Below are positions 50,336 through 60,143 of a stretch of DNA of 64,000 bases, in pieces. How positions within the stretch are numbered: the stretch's first letter is position 1; each line of letters opens with the position of its first letter. Origin of the DNA: Ovoidimarina sp038744785 (lineage in GTDB: Bacteria > Pseudomonadota > Alphaproteobacteria > Rhodobacterales > Rhodobacteraceae); the NCBI GenBank assembly GCA_038744785.1, contig JBCDLX010000004.1, positions 1-64,000 of the forward strand. The letters run 5' to 3'. Below the pieces are notes generated by a model, which saw nothing but the letters and a program-made list of their open reading frames with translations, was not told where the DNA came from and made no database searches. Position numbers and translations under genes: made by a program.

Positions 50336-50701
50336 CTAGCCGTTTGCTTCGCGGATCTTGTCGGCCGCGTCTTTGTCGTAGGCGATTGCCTTTTGATCAA
50401 AGAGCTGGTCCAGCTCACCGGACAACGTCATTTCGGTGATGATGTCGCAGCCGCCGACAAACTCGCCCTTAACGTAGAGTTGCGGGATCGTCGGCCAGTC
50501 AGAGAAGTCTTTGATACCCTGACGGATCGCGTCATCCTCAAGCACGTTTATATCCTGATAGTCGATGCCCATGTAATTCAGAACACCGGCGACCCGGGAT
50601 GAAAACCCGCATTGCGGCATGGTTTTGTTGCCCTTCATGAACAAAACCACGTCGTTCTGCGTCACGGTGTCCTTGATCTGGTCTTCAGCGGTGATTGCCA
50701 T
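50336..50701 (-). CDS. grxD: Monothiol glutaredoxin, Grx4 family
   Basis: 121 residues. Active-site motif CGFS (Cys31 in TMPQCGFSSR), then WPTIPQLYVKGEFVGGCDI, the glutathione-binding region. Grx4-type proteins carry [2Fe-2S] clusters and pair with BolA, which is encoded two genes upstream in the same direction. Role in iron-sulfur cluster transfer and iron regulation. The start overlaps the hypothetical membrane protein gene by 17 bases. Confidence 0.94.
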   Translation of the reverse strand: MAITAEDQIKDTVTQNDVVLFMKGNKTMPQCGFSSRVAGVLNYMGIDYQDINVLEDDAIRQGIKDFSDWPTIPQLYVKGEFVGGCDIITEMTLSGELDQLFDQKAIAYDKDAADKIREANG

Positions 50702-50963
50702 TTTGCCGGTCCTTTTGCGTGTTCAGATGCTTTGGCACAAAGCGCTTTGCATATTCTTGAGGATCGCGGGGGACCCGGAAACTGGACTGATGTCCGCCTC
50801 CGCCGCCACCCGAAAAGTAACTGGAATCGATCTCGTGATGCCCGTGACCCGGTTCTGATCCGCGCGGCGCATTTGTTTCGCGCCGCAGAACCAGAACGGC
50901 TCTGACCAATAAGACGACAAGGATCGCCCCCGATAGCAAGACTATGGGAAGGCTCCAGGTCAC
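50685..50963 (-). CDS. Small hypothetical membrane protein between bolA and grxD
   Basis: 92 residues. One N-terminal membrane helix (LPIVLLSGAILVVLLVRAVL), then a hydrophilic tail with a Gly run (SYFSGGGGGGHQSS) and a conserved-looking VPRDPQEYAKRFVPKH. Overlaps bolA by ATGA and grxD by 17 bases, so its translation is coupled to both. Function unknown. Confidence 0.75.
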   Translation of the reverse strand: MTWSLPIVLLSGAILVVLLVRAVLVLRRETNAPRGSEPGHGHHEIDSSYFSGGGGGGHQSSFRVPRDPQEYAKRFVPKHLNTQKDRQNGNHR

Positions 50964-51202
50964 CCAGGCACCTTGGTGGTCAAGGCCAATGCGTGTAGTT
51001 CGCCATGATTGCCGTCCATCTTGCCTTTCAGCGAGGAATAAACCGCACGCTGCTGCTGGACCCGGTTCATGCCGCGAAAGCTCTCGTCCACCACCTCAGC
51101 GGCATAGTGGTTTCCATCGCCAGCAAGGTCCGTGATCGTGATCTTCGCGTCAGGAAAGCCCGCGCGGATCAGATCCTCGATTTCTCGGGCTTGCATTGGC
51201 AT
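50960..51202 (-). CDS. bolA: BolA family protein
   Basis: 80 residues: REIEDLIRAGFPDAKITITDLAG, NHYAAEVVDESFRGMNRVQQQRAVYSSLKG match the single-domain BolA-like fold, including the His in GDGNHY that ligates the shared cluster with Grx. Likely forms a [2Fe-2S] complex with the Grx4 encoded downstream. Start taken at 51202; an in-frame ATG two codons later is equally possible. Follows purL after 116 bases. Confidence 0.92.
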   Translation of the reverse strand: MPMQAREIEDLIRAGFPDAKITITDLAGDGNHYAAEVVDESFRGMNRVQQQRAVYSSLKGKMDGNHGELHALALTTKVPG

Positions 51203-51318
51203 ATACGGGTGTCCTTATCTCGCGCTCTGGCAGAATGTAGAGCCGCCTTTGGGGGGCTGCAAGGTCGGCCCGGTTGACGACCCACCAACAGGGTGAAATC
51301 GACACAGGGCAACTTGAT

Positions 51319-53499
51319 CTAGTCCGCTGCGATCGCCGGCGCGCCCATGGCGGCCGCGAAAGCCGAACGATAGACCCGCGACAGTTCCGCGAGCGGAGCT
51401 GCCGATTTGCCAAACTGCACAGTGTCGCCGCCAAAACGACCCACAAGACCAACGGGAACGCCGGCCCGACCGGCTTCGACCATCAGAGCCTCTGCACAGT
51501 CGAAATCAGTAGCAACCAGATAACGTGCCTGATCCTCGCCGAAGAGCGTCGGCGTGTCCGATGTGTCTAGCGTTACGCCAAGGCCCGCCGCTTCTGCCAG
51601 TTCAAATGCCGCGAGGGCCAGACCACCGTCGCCAAGATCGGTACAGGCATGGATCATCGCGGTGTTCTCGCGAATGAACACACCGTGGCGCTCCTCCGCC
51701 TCGAGGTCGACGGTGGGAGCAGCACCATCTTCGCGTCCGAAAGCCTCAAAAAGCAGCGCCGATTGACCGAGGTGCCCGTCGGTGGTGCCGACAAGTAGTG
51801 CGAGATCGCCCTCTGCGGCCAGACCCGCAATCAGCGCATCAGCGTCCGCGATCAGGCCAACGGCGCCAATCGTCGGTGTGGGCAGGATCGCCCGCCCATC
51901 GGTTTCGTTGTAAAGCGACACATTGCCGGAGACGATGGGCATATCAAGCGCGAGGCAAGCGGCCCCGATCCCTTCGATCGCGCCCACGATCTGGCCCATG
52001 ATTTCAGGCTTTTCCGGGTTGCCGAAGTTCAGGTTATCGGTTGCGGCAAGGGGTTTTGCGCCTTTGGCCGAAAGGTTGCGGTACGCCTCGGCCACAGCCT
52101 GCTTGCCGCCCTCAACGGGGTCGGCGGCGACGTAGCGAGGTGTGACGTCCGAGGTGAAGGCCAACAACTTGTCGGTGCCGTGAACGCGAACGACGCCGGC
52201 GCCAGCGCCGGGTCCGACAGCGGTGTCGGCCAGAACCATGCTGTCATACTGATCGTAAACCCAGTCGCGGCTGCTATATCCTGGCGACCCGATCAGTGCG
52301 CGAAGCCCCTGAATTGGATCGATTGTGGGCACGTCGATCAGGGGGGCGGCGGGGGTCGGGACAGTGAATGGCCGATCGTATTCCGGGGCCTGACCCGAAA
52401 GCGGCGACAGCGGAAGATCGGCCTTCACCTCGCCCCCATGGACGATCACAAAACGATCTTCGGCAATCGTTTCGCCCACAATCGCGAAATCCAGGTCCCA
52501 TTTGTCAAAGACCGCTTTCGCGATGTCTTCCTTTTCAGGACGCAGCACCATCAGCATCCGCTCCTGGCTTTCGGACAGCATCATTTCATAGGCCGTCATC
52601 GCGTCTTCCCGGACCGGGACACGATCGAGGTCAAGTCGAATGCCCAGGCCGCCCTTGTCGCCCATTTCGACCGCAGAACATGTCAGCCCCGCTGCTCCCA
52701 TGTCCTGGATCGAGATCACCGCACCGGTTTGCATCAATTCCAGGCAAGCTTCGAGAAGACATTTTTCGGTGAACGGGTCGCCTACCTGCACCGTTGGGCG
52801 TTTTTCCTCGATCGTGTCGTCGAACTCCGCCGACGCCATAGTTGCGCCGCCCACGCCGTCGCGTCCTGTCTTGGCACCCAGGTAAACGACCGGCATCCCG
52901 ACACCAGAGGCCGCTGAGTAGAAGATTTTGTCAGCGTCGGCGAGACCCGCGGCGAACGCATTTACCAAGCAATTTCCGTTATATGCTGGGTGAAATCGAA
53001 CCTCTCCGCCGACGGTGGGAACGCCGAACGCATTCCCGTAGCCGCCGATGCCTTCGACCACGCCCGCAATGACGCGGCGGGTCCTTGGATGATCGATTTC
53101 GCCGAATGACAGCGCATTCATCGCTGCGATCGGTCGTGCGCCCATTGTGAATACGTCGCGCAGAATGCCGCCCATGCCGGTCGCCGCGCCTTGGTAGGGC
53201 TCGATGTAAGACGGGTGGTTATGGCTTTCCATTTTAAAGACCACGGCCTGTCCGTCGCCGATGTCCACGACGCCCGCGTTTTCCCCTGGACCGCAGATCA
53301 CTTGAGGTCCGCTTGTGGGCAGGGTGCGCAGCCAGCGTTTTGAGGATTTGTAGGAACAGTGTTCGTTCCACATGGCTGAGAAGATACCAAGCTCGGTGAA
53401 CGTCGGATCGCGCCCGATGATCTGGCGGATGCGCAGGTACTCGTCGGGCTTCAGGCCATGAGCCTCGACAAGCTCTGGTGTGATCGACGGTTCCTGCAT
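51319..53499 (-). CDS. purL: Phosphoribosylformylglycinamidine synthase subunit PurL
   Basis: 726 residues, the usual size of the small-type PurL. Motifs: SAMWNEHCSYKSSKRWLRTL with the catalytic His, GDGQAVVFKMESHNHPSYIEPYQGAATG-region ATP/metal motif (SHNHPS), SALSFGEIDHPRTR-like SFGEIDHP, and LGDGGLALAAFELA near the C-terminus. Catalyses FGAR to FGAM in purine synthesis with PurQ and PurS. The order purL, bolA, small protein, grxD on one strand is common in Rhodobacteraceae. Confidence 0.96.
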   Translation of the reverse strand: MQEPSITPELVEAHGLKPDEYLRIRQIIGRDPTFTELGIFSAMWNEHCSYKSSKRWLRTLPTSGPQVICGPGENAGVVDIGDGQAVVFKMESHNHPSYIEPYQGAATGMGGILRDVFTMGARPIAAMNALSFGEIDHPRTRRVIAGVVEGIGGYGNAFGVPTVGGEVRFHPAYNGNCLVNAFAAGLADADKIFYSAASGVGMPVVYLGAKTGRDGVGGATMASAEFDDTIEEKRPTVQVGDPFTEKCLLEACLELMQTGAVISIQDMGAAGLTCSAVEMGDKGGLGIRLDLDRVPVREDAMTAYEMMLSESQERMLMVLRPEKEDIAKAVFDKWDLDFAIVGETIAEDRFVIVHGGEVKADLPLSPLSGQAPEYDRPFTVPTPAAPLIDVPTIDPIQGLRALIGSPGYSSRDWVYDQYDSMVLADTAVGPGAGAGVVRVHGTDKLLAFTSDVTPRYVAADPVEGGKQAVAEAYRNLSAKGAKPLAATDNLNFGNPEKPEIMGQIVGAIEGIGAACLALDMPIVSGNVSLYNETDGRAILPTPTIGAVGLIADADALIAGLAAEGDLALLVGTTDGHLGQSALLFEAFGREDGAAPTVDLEAEERHGVFIRENTAMIHACTDLGDGGLALAAFELAEAAGLGVTLDTSDTPTLFGEDQARYLVATDFDCAEALMVEAGRAGVPVGLVGRFGGDTVQFGKSAAPLAELSRVYRSAFAAAMGAPAIAAD

Positions 53500-53652
53500 G
53501 GCGTTTCCTTCCCCTAGCCGGGTCTCTCTTAGGCCAGGGAAGCCTGAACCGAAAGGGGGCGGGGTCGTGGAACCCGAAAGGTAGTTTACTGCTAGCGGGC
53601 TTTCGCGATTGCCGGCCGTCGGCGCGATGACGGGATAAATCTGAAGGTTTGG

Positions 53653-54438
53653 TTATCCGTCGATCCGTGCCGCCATTATTGCGATGGATTGCTGATATAC
53701 GCTTGCGGCGTTCCAGGCTTCGATCGCGGCAAAATTCGGCTGTCCCGGCTGATAGCCTTGTCCCGGTTTCCAGCCCTTCTGGCGCAGGAAATTCGCAGTC
53801 GACGCCATTGCATCGGTCAGGTTGGTCAGGTCGACCCGCCCATCGCGGTTGGCATCCTCTCCATAGGCCAGCACATTTGCTGGCAGAAACTGGGTGTGCC
53901 CTAACTCTCCGTGCATCGCGCCGACGGAACCCGGCGAGATCGCACCCTGATCCACAAGCCTCAGCGCTGCGATCAGATGGGGCCGAAAGAAGTCCGGTCG
54001 GCGGCAGTCGTAAGCGAGCGTTGCGACCGCCGAAAGTACATTGGCATCGCCCATAAACCGGCCAAAACCGGTTTCCATTCCATGAATTGCGATCAGCACA
54101 CCCGCCGGGACGCCGTAGGCGCGCTCAAGCGACTGATAGAACGAAGCGTTCTGCGCCTTCATCCGGCGACCCTGAGCCACGATTGTGTCCGCCCCGCGCT
54201 TGCGCATGAACTCGTCAAGCGACAGACGAAAGCTCTTCTGGTTCCGATCAGCATTTATGGTGCGTTGGGCATATTGCGTCGCGGCAAACGCGTCGAGCCC
54301 GCGTGCGCCGATCCCCTGGCGCGCGGCTTCTTGCGCATAGGACGATTTCCACGCCGCAAACCCGGCCGACGAATTGCCGCAGGCAGCGTGCGCCGGGCCT
54401 GCCAAGGCGAGAAGAATGGGAATAGCAAAGCGGATCAT
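53653..54438 (-). CDS. Lytic murein transglycosylase (MltB-like)
   Basis: 261 residues from the ATG at 54438 (GGAGCG upstream); an ATG at 54450 or the farther start at 54462 would lengthen the signal peptide. Signal peptide MIRFAIPILLALAGPAHA, then the SLT_2 domain with catalytic Glu122 in IHGMETGFGRFMG and HGELGHTQFLPANVLAYGED. Cleaves peptidoglycan with anhydro-muramyl product in the periplasm. Cys19/20 region (AACGNSS) could be a lipobox-like site but lacks a clear Leu-x-x-Cys pattern. Confidence 0.88.
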   Translation of the reverse strand: MIRFAIPILLALAGPAHAACGNSSAGFAAWKSSYAQEAARQGIGARGLDAFAATQYAQRTINADRNQKSFRLSLDEFMRKRGADTIVAQGRRMKAQNASFYQSLERAYGVPAGVLIAIHGMETGFGRFMGDANVLSAVATLAYDCRRPDFFRPHLIAALRLVDQGAISPGSVGAMHGELGHTQFLPANVLAYGEDANRDGRVDLTNLTDAMASTANFLRQKGWKPGQGYQPGQPNFAAIEAWNAASVYQQSIAIMAARIDG

Positions 54439-54508
54439 CGGGCGCTCCATGGCTAAGGTCACAGCAAGACTACCCGGGCACGTGTGTCATTTCAAAGGCA
54501 CGTGGATC

Positions 54509-54540
54509 AAAAAAAAAGAGGCCGAGCTCTAAGCTCGGCC
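54509..54540 (-). terminator. Rho-independent terminator of the LysR gene
   Basis: On the minus strand GGCCGAGCT, 3-base loop, AGCTCGGCC, then TC and a run of nine T (plus-strand A 54509-54517). Lies 144 bases beyond the LysR stop, in the gap before the transglycosylase gene. Confidence 0.88.
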
Positions 54541-54683
54541 CAAGTCCAACAGGGAGGTAAACGCGGCCCGACGCATGCCGGGCTGTCGCGTTACTGATCA
54601 CCTAGGCTTCACACTGCCACTGATCAAGGCAATTCGCTCAAATTTGCGGCAAAGCGGGTATGCGCCCAGCGCATGACTTAACG

Positions 54684-55592
54684 TTAATTTGGCTCGGCAG
54701 CGGCCTTTAGACGCCGACGGTGGGCAATGATCTCTTCGGTCACGAAATCGCGGAACGCAGCGATCCGCTTCGATTGGCGAAGTTCTTCGGGATAAGCAAG
54801 AAACACCGGAACCTCGTTTGACTCGACATCCGGGAGAACGCGTTCGAGCCTTGGAAAGTCCTCGATAACGTAATCCGGCAGCACACCGATCCCCAAATTT
54901 GCGATCACGCCCTGCAGGACGCCAAAATAGTTATTCACCGTCAGGGTCGAGGGGATGTTGTGGGTCAAAAGCTCTTGAACAAGCCGCGCGCCGGCAGAAA
55001 CCTGAAAGGACGTTGTGTTTTGGCAAATCAGCCGGTGGCGCGATAGATCGGACATAGTTTCCGGCCGCTGGGTCGCGTCAAGGTATTCGGGAGACGCGTA
55101 AAGCCGCATATGTACTCCCATAAGCCGCCGCCGGATCAAATCGGCCTGGCTTGGTTCCTTCATCCGGATCGCCACATCAGCCTCGCGCATTGGCAGGTCG
55201 AGGACCCGTTCTTCGAGCATCAGGTCGATCTTCAGGTCAGGATACTTTTCGTAGAGTTTTGGTAGCCGCGGTGCGAGCCATAGCGATCCAAAGCCCGTAG
55301 TGGTCGTAACACGCAGTTCGCCAAAGACCTCTTCCTCGCTGTCGCGAATTCGGGCTTCAGCCGTGTCCAAACGCCGGGCCATGGCGGACGTGGCGTCGAA
55401 CAGAAGCTCGCCTTGCTCAGTAAGAATCAGCCCGCGGGCATGCCGGTGAAACAGGGTTGCATTTAGGCTTTCCTCCAGCGCCCTGATTTGGCGCGAGACC
55501 GCCGATTGGGAAAGATGCAGCATCTCACCGGCATGGGTCAGGCTGCCGGCATCGGCAACGGCGTGAAAAATTCTAAGCTTGTCCCAGTCCAT
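54684..55592 (-). CDS. LysR-family transcriptional regulator
   Basis: 302 residues from the ATG at 55592; the winged helix-turn-helix starts at once (MDWDKLRIFHAVADAGSLTH, LHLSQSAVSRQIRALEE). The effector domain follows (about 90-295; LEERVLDLPMREADVAIRM). Divergent from the indolepyruvate ferredoxin oxidoreductase gene, with 145 bases between the start codons that include an inverted repeat near that gene's promoter, so it may regulate it; a more global role is equally possible. Followed by a strong terminator. Confidence 0.9.
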   Translation of the reverse strand: MDWDKLRIFHAVADAGSLTHAGEMLHLSQSAVSRQIRALEESLNATLFHRHARGLILTEQGELLFDATSAMARRLDTAEARIRDSEEEVFGELRVTTTTGFGSLWLAPRLPKLYEKYPDLKIDLMLEERVLDLPMREADVAIRMKEPSQADLIRRRLMGVHMRLYASPEYLDATQRPETMSDLSRHRLICQNTTSFQVSAGARLVQELLTHNIPSTLTVNNYFGVLQGVIANLGIGVLPDYVIEDFPRLERVLPDVESNEVPVFLAYPEELRQSKRIAAFRDFVTEEIIAHRRRLKAAAEPN

Positions 55593-55692
55593 CGTGCCAG
55601 ATTCGTGAAGTGTAATCGCTGTTGGATGGTGGATCATTACCCGGGTCCCTTGCACTCTTGCAAACGAGGAGTTGTCGCGAATTTCATTTTGT

Positions 55693-55730
55693 AGGTCAGA
55701 AATCATGACCTATAATCATGACCAGGAGGG
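55693..55730 (+). promoter_or_regulatory. Promoter, inverted repeat and ribosome site of the indolepyruvate oxidoreductase gene
   Basis: A perfect -10 TATAAT at 55711-55716 overlaps the right arm of the inverted repeat AGGTCA-N7-TGACCT (55693-55711); a third half-site ATCATGACC lies at 55715-55723. The ribosome site AGGAGGG (55724-55730) follows, so the leader is very short. A weak -35 (TTGTAG, 55689-55694) precedes. The repeat would suit a regulator that controls RNA polymerase access. Confidence 0.55.
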
Positions 55731-55737
55731 CCCGAAC

Positions 55738-58700
55738 ATGACCTTGCGCGACGTCAGCCTGCATGACCGGTACGATTTGGACAAAGATACCACGCTCTTG
55801 AACGGCACGCAGGCGCTGGTGCGTCTGATGCTGATGCAGGCGGCGCGAGACAGGGCGGCGGGGCTGAACACGGCAGGCTATGTGACAGGCTATCGGGGCT
55901 CGCCCCTTGGGGCCGTGGACGTCACGATGAGCCGTGCACGCGACGTTTTGGAGCCCGCACAGATTACATTCCAGGCAGGTCTGAACGAAGATCTGGCAGC
56001 AACGGCGCTTTGGGGGACGCAGCAGGCCGAGCTTCGGGGTGAAGGCCGTTACGATGGGGTCTTTGGCCTCTGGTACGGCAAAGGACCGGGCGTTGACCGG
56101 TCGGGCGATGTGATGCGGCACGCCAATATGGCTGGAACCGCGCCCAATGGTGGGGTTCTAATGGCCATGGGCGACGATCACACTGGCGAAAGTTCCACCG
56201 TTTGCCACCAGTCGGATTGGGCGCTGGTGGATGCCTATATGCCGGTACTTAGCCCGGCGGGTGTGCAAGAGATACTGGATTACGGCCTGTATGGCTTTGC
56301 CTTGTCCCGGTTTGCTGGGGTCTGGGCTGGCCTGAAGCTAATGAAAGACACGGTTGAGGTTACCAGTGTTGTCGACACCCGCACCGACCGTATGCACTTC
56401 GAAATCCCAGCGTTTGATATGCCGGAAGGTGGCTTGAGTATCCGCCTCAACGATCATTGGATCGCGCAGGAAGCCCGCATGATCGACCACAAACGCTTCG
56501 CCGCCGAGGCGTTCGCCCGGGCGAACGGGATCGACCGACGCGTTTGGGGCAAGCCGGGCGCGAAAATCGGGTTTGTCGCGGCGGGAAAGAACTGGCTCGA
56601 TCTTGAACATGCCATGAACCTTCTTGGCATCGACTGTGACGAGGCTGAACGCCTTGGTATCACCACGTACAAAATCGGTCAGACCTTCCCAATGGATATG
56701 AAGGGTTTCAACGATTGGGCCGAAGGGCTCGACCTGATCGTGGTGGTCGAAGAAAAGCGGAAGCTGATCGAGGTTCAGATCAAGGAAGCGATCTTCGACG
56801 ACCGGCGCGGGCGCCGCGTCTACGGATGGTACAAAGGCGGCGCAGGTCGAATGCACAGCGAAGAGCTGTTTCCCACCCGGATGGCACTTGATCCGGTGAT
56901 GATTGCCGAAAAGGTTGGCGGCATCTTGATCGATGAAGGACGCGGGACTGAAGCGGTGCGGTCCGGCCTGGAAAGGATCGAAGAGGCAAAACGGTCTGAC
57001 AACGCAGAAGATATTGCCCAGCGAACGCCGTACTTCTGCTCGGGCTGTCCCCATAACACATCGACCAAGCTGCCAAAGGGAAGCAGAGCCTATGCGGGCA
57101 TTGGCTGCCACATCATGGCGCTCTGGATGGACCGCGAAGTGTCCGGGTACACACATATGGGTGGCGAAGGGGTGAATTGGGTCGGCGAAGCACCGTTTTC
57201 CAAGACAAGCCATGTTTTTCAACAGCTTGGGGATGGAACCTACAATCACTCGGGAATGCTGGCGATCCGGGCTGCGTTGGCCGCTGGCACCAATATCACA
57301 TACAAGATCCTTTATAACGACGCAGTCGCGATGACGGGCGGACAAGGCAATGAGGGCGGTTTGACGCCGGACCGTATCGCTCAGGAACTGAAAGCAATGG
57401 GGGTTGACGAAATAGCCATCGTCTATGACCCGAAAGAAGAACCATCGCGAAGCGGGTTTCCATCAGGTTTAATTTGGCACGAACGGGACGAACTGCAATC
57501 TGTTCAGGAACGGATGCGCGAGATCAAAGGCGTCTCGGCGATACTCTTTATTCAGACTTGCGCCGCAGAAAAACGGCGTCGGCGGAAACGGGGTACCTTC
57601 CCCGACCTCGACAAAAGGGTCTTCATCAATACCGATATCTGCGAGGGGTGCGGCGATTGTGGGGTGCAATCAAACTGTGTGTCGATCGTACCTGTCGAGA
57701 CAGAACTAGGCCGCAAGCGTGCGATCGACCAGTCGTCTTGCAACAAGGATCTGTCGTGTCTGAAGGGATTTTGCCCCTCGTTCGTGACAGTTTCTGGCGC
57801 GGAACTTCGCAAAGAGGCGACCGCCCAGATTGATATCGGCGAGCTTCCGGTGCCCGCGTTGCCGCGAATTGACGGCACCTGGAATGTCGTCATCACCGGT
57901 GTTGGCGGGACGGGGGTCGTTACGATCGGCGCAATTCTTGCGATGGCCGCTCATATCGACGGGAAGGGCGCGGGCATGATGGAAATGGCGGGACTTGCCC
58001 AAAAGGGTGGCGCCGTGCACATCCATTGCCGGATCGGCAAAAGCCCAGACGACATCACCGCGATCCGGGTCGCGACAGGCGAGGCCGATGCGCTGATCGG
58101 GGGCGATCTGGTGGTCAGCGCGGGTGCCAAGACGCTGGGACTGACCGCGACCGGTCGCACAGGCGCAGTGGTGAACAGCCACGAGATAATCACGGGCACA
58201 TTTACCCGCGACACCACGTTTCGCATCCCATCAGATCGACTGTCGCTGTCGCTTGAGGCAAGACTTCAGGACCGGATTTTGATGTTTGACGCCTCGGATC
58301 TGGCGCGGGTGCTTATGGGGGACGCGATCTACTCTAACATGATCGTATTCGGTGCCGCTTGGCAGGCCGGATTGGTGCCGGTTTCGCTGGACGCGATCTT
58401 GCGCGCGATAGAACTTAATGGTGCGGCGGTCGATGCGAACACACGGGCCTTCGCGCTGGGTCGGTGGGCCGCAAACGACCCGAAGGCGGCGAGTGCGGTG
58501 CTGACCCCGAAGGTGTTTGAAAAGCCAAAGACGCTTGACGAACAAATCGACTTCCGCGCGGCACACCTTGTCGAATATCAGGGTGCGGCCTTGGCGAAGC
58601 GGTACCGCAAGCTCGTAGACATGGTGGAGGAACCGCGCCTTAAGGCGGCGGTCGCAAAATCCTATCACAAGCTCTTGTCCTATAAGGACGAGTACGAAGT

Positions 58701-59151
58701 CGCGCGGCTGCTGATACAAAGCAGAAAGAAGGCTGAGGCAGAGTTTTCAGGGGCGTTTACGCTGACCTACCATCTTGCGCCGCCGCTTCTTCCGGGAACG
58801 GGGCCGGACGGGCGCCCAAAGAAGCGCGCGTTTGGCGCGGGGCTTGAACGGCTGTTTCCTGCGCTTGCCGCCATGAAGCGGCTGCGTGGCACACCGTTCG
58901 ACATCTTTGGATACAGCGCCGAACGCCGGATGGAACGTCGGCTGATCCGACAGTACGAAAAGGATGTCCGGGCAGTGGTTTCGGCGCCGCCTCCGAACTG
59001 GGAAGCCGTGGTCGAGCTCGCGTCTCTGCCTATGGAGATTCGCGGATTCGGTCCGGTGAAAGAGGCCAACGCAGCGCAAGCTGGCGCGCGGCGCGAGATC
59101 CTGTTGAAAGCGTTTGATCAGCCTTCTGTGCTTGATAAAGCGGCAGAATGA
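55738..59151 (+). CDS. Indolepyruvate ferredoxin oxidoreductase, fused alpha/beta type
   Basis: 1137 residues from the ATG at 55738, which has the AGGAGGG site; two upstream in-frame starts (55672, 55705) overlap the promoter. N-terminal thiamine-type and core domains (GYVTGYRGSPLGAVD near residue 40; MTGGQGNEGGLTPDR near 535), Cys motifs YFCSGCPHN and a cluster-binding segment ICEGCGDCGVQSNC near 640, then a gamma-type domain starting VGGTGVVTIGAILAMAAHI near 722. Oxidatively decarboxylates arylpyruvates to acyl-CoA with ferredoxin or another acceptor. Common single-polypeptide form in aerobic Alphaproteobacteria. Confidence 0.92.
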   Translation: MTLRDVSLHDRYDLDKDTTLLNGTQALVRLMLMQAARDRAAGLNTAGYVTGYRGSPLGAVDVTMSRARDVLEPAQITFQAGLNEDLAATALWGTQQAELRGEGRYDGVFGLWYGKGPGVDRSGDVMRHANMAGTAPNGGVLMAMGDDHTGESSTVCHQSDWALVDAYMPVLSPAGVQEILDYGLYGFALSRFAGVWAGLKLMKDTVEVTSVVDTRTDRMHFEIPAFDMPEGGLSIRLNDHWIAQEARMIDHKRFAAEAFARANGIDRRVWGKPGAKIGFVAAGKNWLDLEHAMNLLGIDCDEAERLGITTYKIGQTFPMDMKGFNDWAEGLDLIVVVEEKRKLIEVQIKEAIFDDRRGRRVYGWYKGGAGRMHSEELFPTRMALDPVMIAEKVGGILIDEGRGTEAVRSGLERIEEAKRSDNAEDIAQRTPYFCSGCPHNTSTKLPKGSRAYAGIGCHIMALWMDREVSGYTHMGGEGVNWVGEAPFSKTSHVFQQLGDGTYNHSGMLAIRAALAAGTNITYKILYNDAVAMTGGQGNEGGLTPDRIAQELKAMGVDEIAIVYDPKEEPSRSGFPSGLIWHERDELQSVQERMREIKGVSAILFIQTCAAEKRRRRKRGTFPDLDKRVFINTDICEGCGDCGVQSNCVSIVPVETELGRKRAIDQSSCNKDLSCLKGFCPSFVTVSGAELRKEATAQIDIGELPVPALPRIDGTWNVVITGVGGTGVVTIGAILAMAAHIDGKGAGMMEMAGLAQKGGAVHIHCRIGKSPDDITAIRVATGEADALIGGDLVVSAGAKTLGLTATGRTGAVVNSHEIITGTFTRDTTFRIPSDRLSLSLEARLQDRILMFDASDLARVLMGDAIYSNMIVFGAAWQAGLVPVSLDAILRAIELNGAAVDANTRAFALGRWAANDPKAASAVLTPKVFEKPKTLDEQIDFRAAHLVEYQGAALAKRYRKLVDMVEEPRLKAAVAKSYHKLLSYKDEYEVARLLIQSRKKAEAEFSGAFTLTYHLAPPLLPGTGPDGRPKKRAFGAGLERLFPALAAMKRLRGTPFDIFGYSAERRMERRLIRQYEKDVRAVVSAPPPNWEAVVELASLPMEIRGFGPVKEANAAQAGARREILLKAFDQPSVLDKAAE

Positions 59152-59248
59152 CCATCCGGCTGGCGCGAGACTGTCGTATAGACTGGCAAGAAACGGCGTG
59201 CCGCCCTAGATCACAGGGACATTAAGTAGCGACGGCATCGGCAGGAAT

Positions 59249-60139
59249 ATGGGAGTCCAGAAAAAAGAGCAGCGCCATGTCGCGCGGGAAATCAGCTACG
59301 CAAGCTCGGCGCAGTCGAAAGGCGGGCGGGCGCTGATCCGGGTGTTGGAGAATGTGACTGGCCGAATTCGTCTGATTAAGCGCGCAGACGGTTATGAGCA
59401 CGAGGTGGCTGCGGGCCGCGACTTCTGGCAGGTGATGGTTGAACGCTACGGGCTGTCTTTGGATGTTGTCGGCGGATCGCTTGACCATATCCCACAAAAC
59501 GGTCCGCTGATCCTTGTTGCGAACCATCCCTATGGCATCCTCGATGGGCTGATGCTGGGTTATATCCTGGCGCAGGTGCGTGGCGATTTCCGGATCCTGG
59601 CGCACCGCGTGTTCCGCAAAGCGCAAGAGCTCGACAAGATCGTTCTTCCGGTGTCCTTCGACGACACCCGTGAGGCGCAGGCCCAGAACATCGCAACCCG
59701 CAACGATGCGCTGCGGTATCTGGCAAATGGGGGCGCCATCGGTGTGTTTCCCGGCGGCACGGTATCGACATCGGAAAAACCCTTCGGGCAGCCGCTGGAC
59801 CCCGGCTGGCGGGCGTTTACCGCGCGGATGATCGCAAAAAGCGATGCGACTGTGGTGCCGCTCTACTTTACGGGCGCCAATTCGCGCCTGTTCCAGCTTG
59901 CCAGCCACTTGCACTCGACACTCAGAGTATCGCTTCTTATCAACGAGTTCCGGCGGCGTGTTGATGAGCCGGTGAAAGTTGTCATCGGCGAGGCGATCCC
60001 GCGTTCAGAGCTTGATTTGCACCGATCGGACGCCAAAAGCATGATGGACTTCCTGCGCCTCCGCACCTATGCGCTGTCGCCAACGCCGCTGAAGTCGCTG
60101 AAATACGGCTTCGAGTTCGAGGAACGCTACAAAGGATAG
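59249..60139 (+). CDS. Lysophospholipid/ornithine-lipid type acyltransferase (PlsC family)
   Basis: 296 residues. Acyltransferase motifs NHPYGILDGLM (HxxxxD) near residue 92 and GVFPGGTVST (substrate-binding FPxG) near 170 place it in the PlsC family; the overall look (long N-terminus with ENVTGRIRL) fits the hemolysin-like/OlsA-related branch. Likely peripheral to the inner membrane. ATG at 59249. murI starts 5 bases after its stop, suggesting one operon. Confidence 0.85.
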   Translation: MGVQKKEQRHVAREISYASSAQSKGGRALIRVLENVTGRIRLIKRADGYEHEVAAGRDFWQVMVERYGLSLDVVGGSLDHIPQNGPLILVANHPYGILDGLMLGYILAQVRGDFRILAHRVFRKAQELDKIVLPVSFDDTREAQAQNIATRNDALRYLANGGAIGVFPGGTVSTSEKPFGQPLDPGWRAFTARMIAKSDATVVPLYFTGANSRLFQLASHLHSTLRVSLLINEFRRRVDEPVKVVIGEAIPRSELDLHRSDAKSMMDFLRLRTYALSPTPLKSLKYGFEFEERYKG

Positions 60140-60143
60140 GCCG

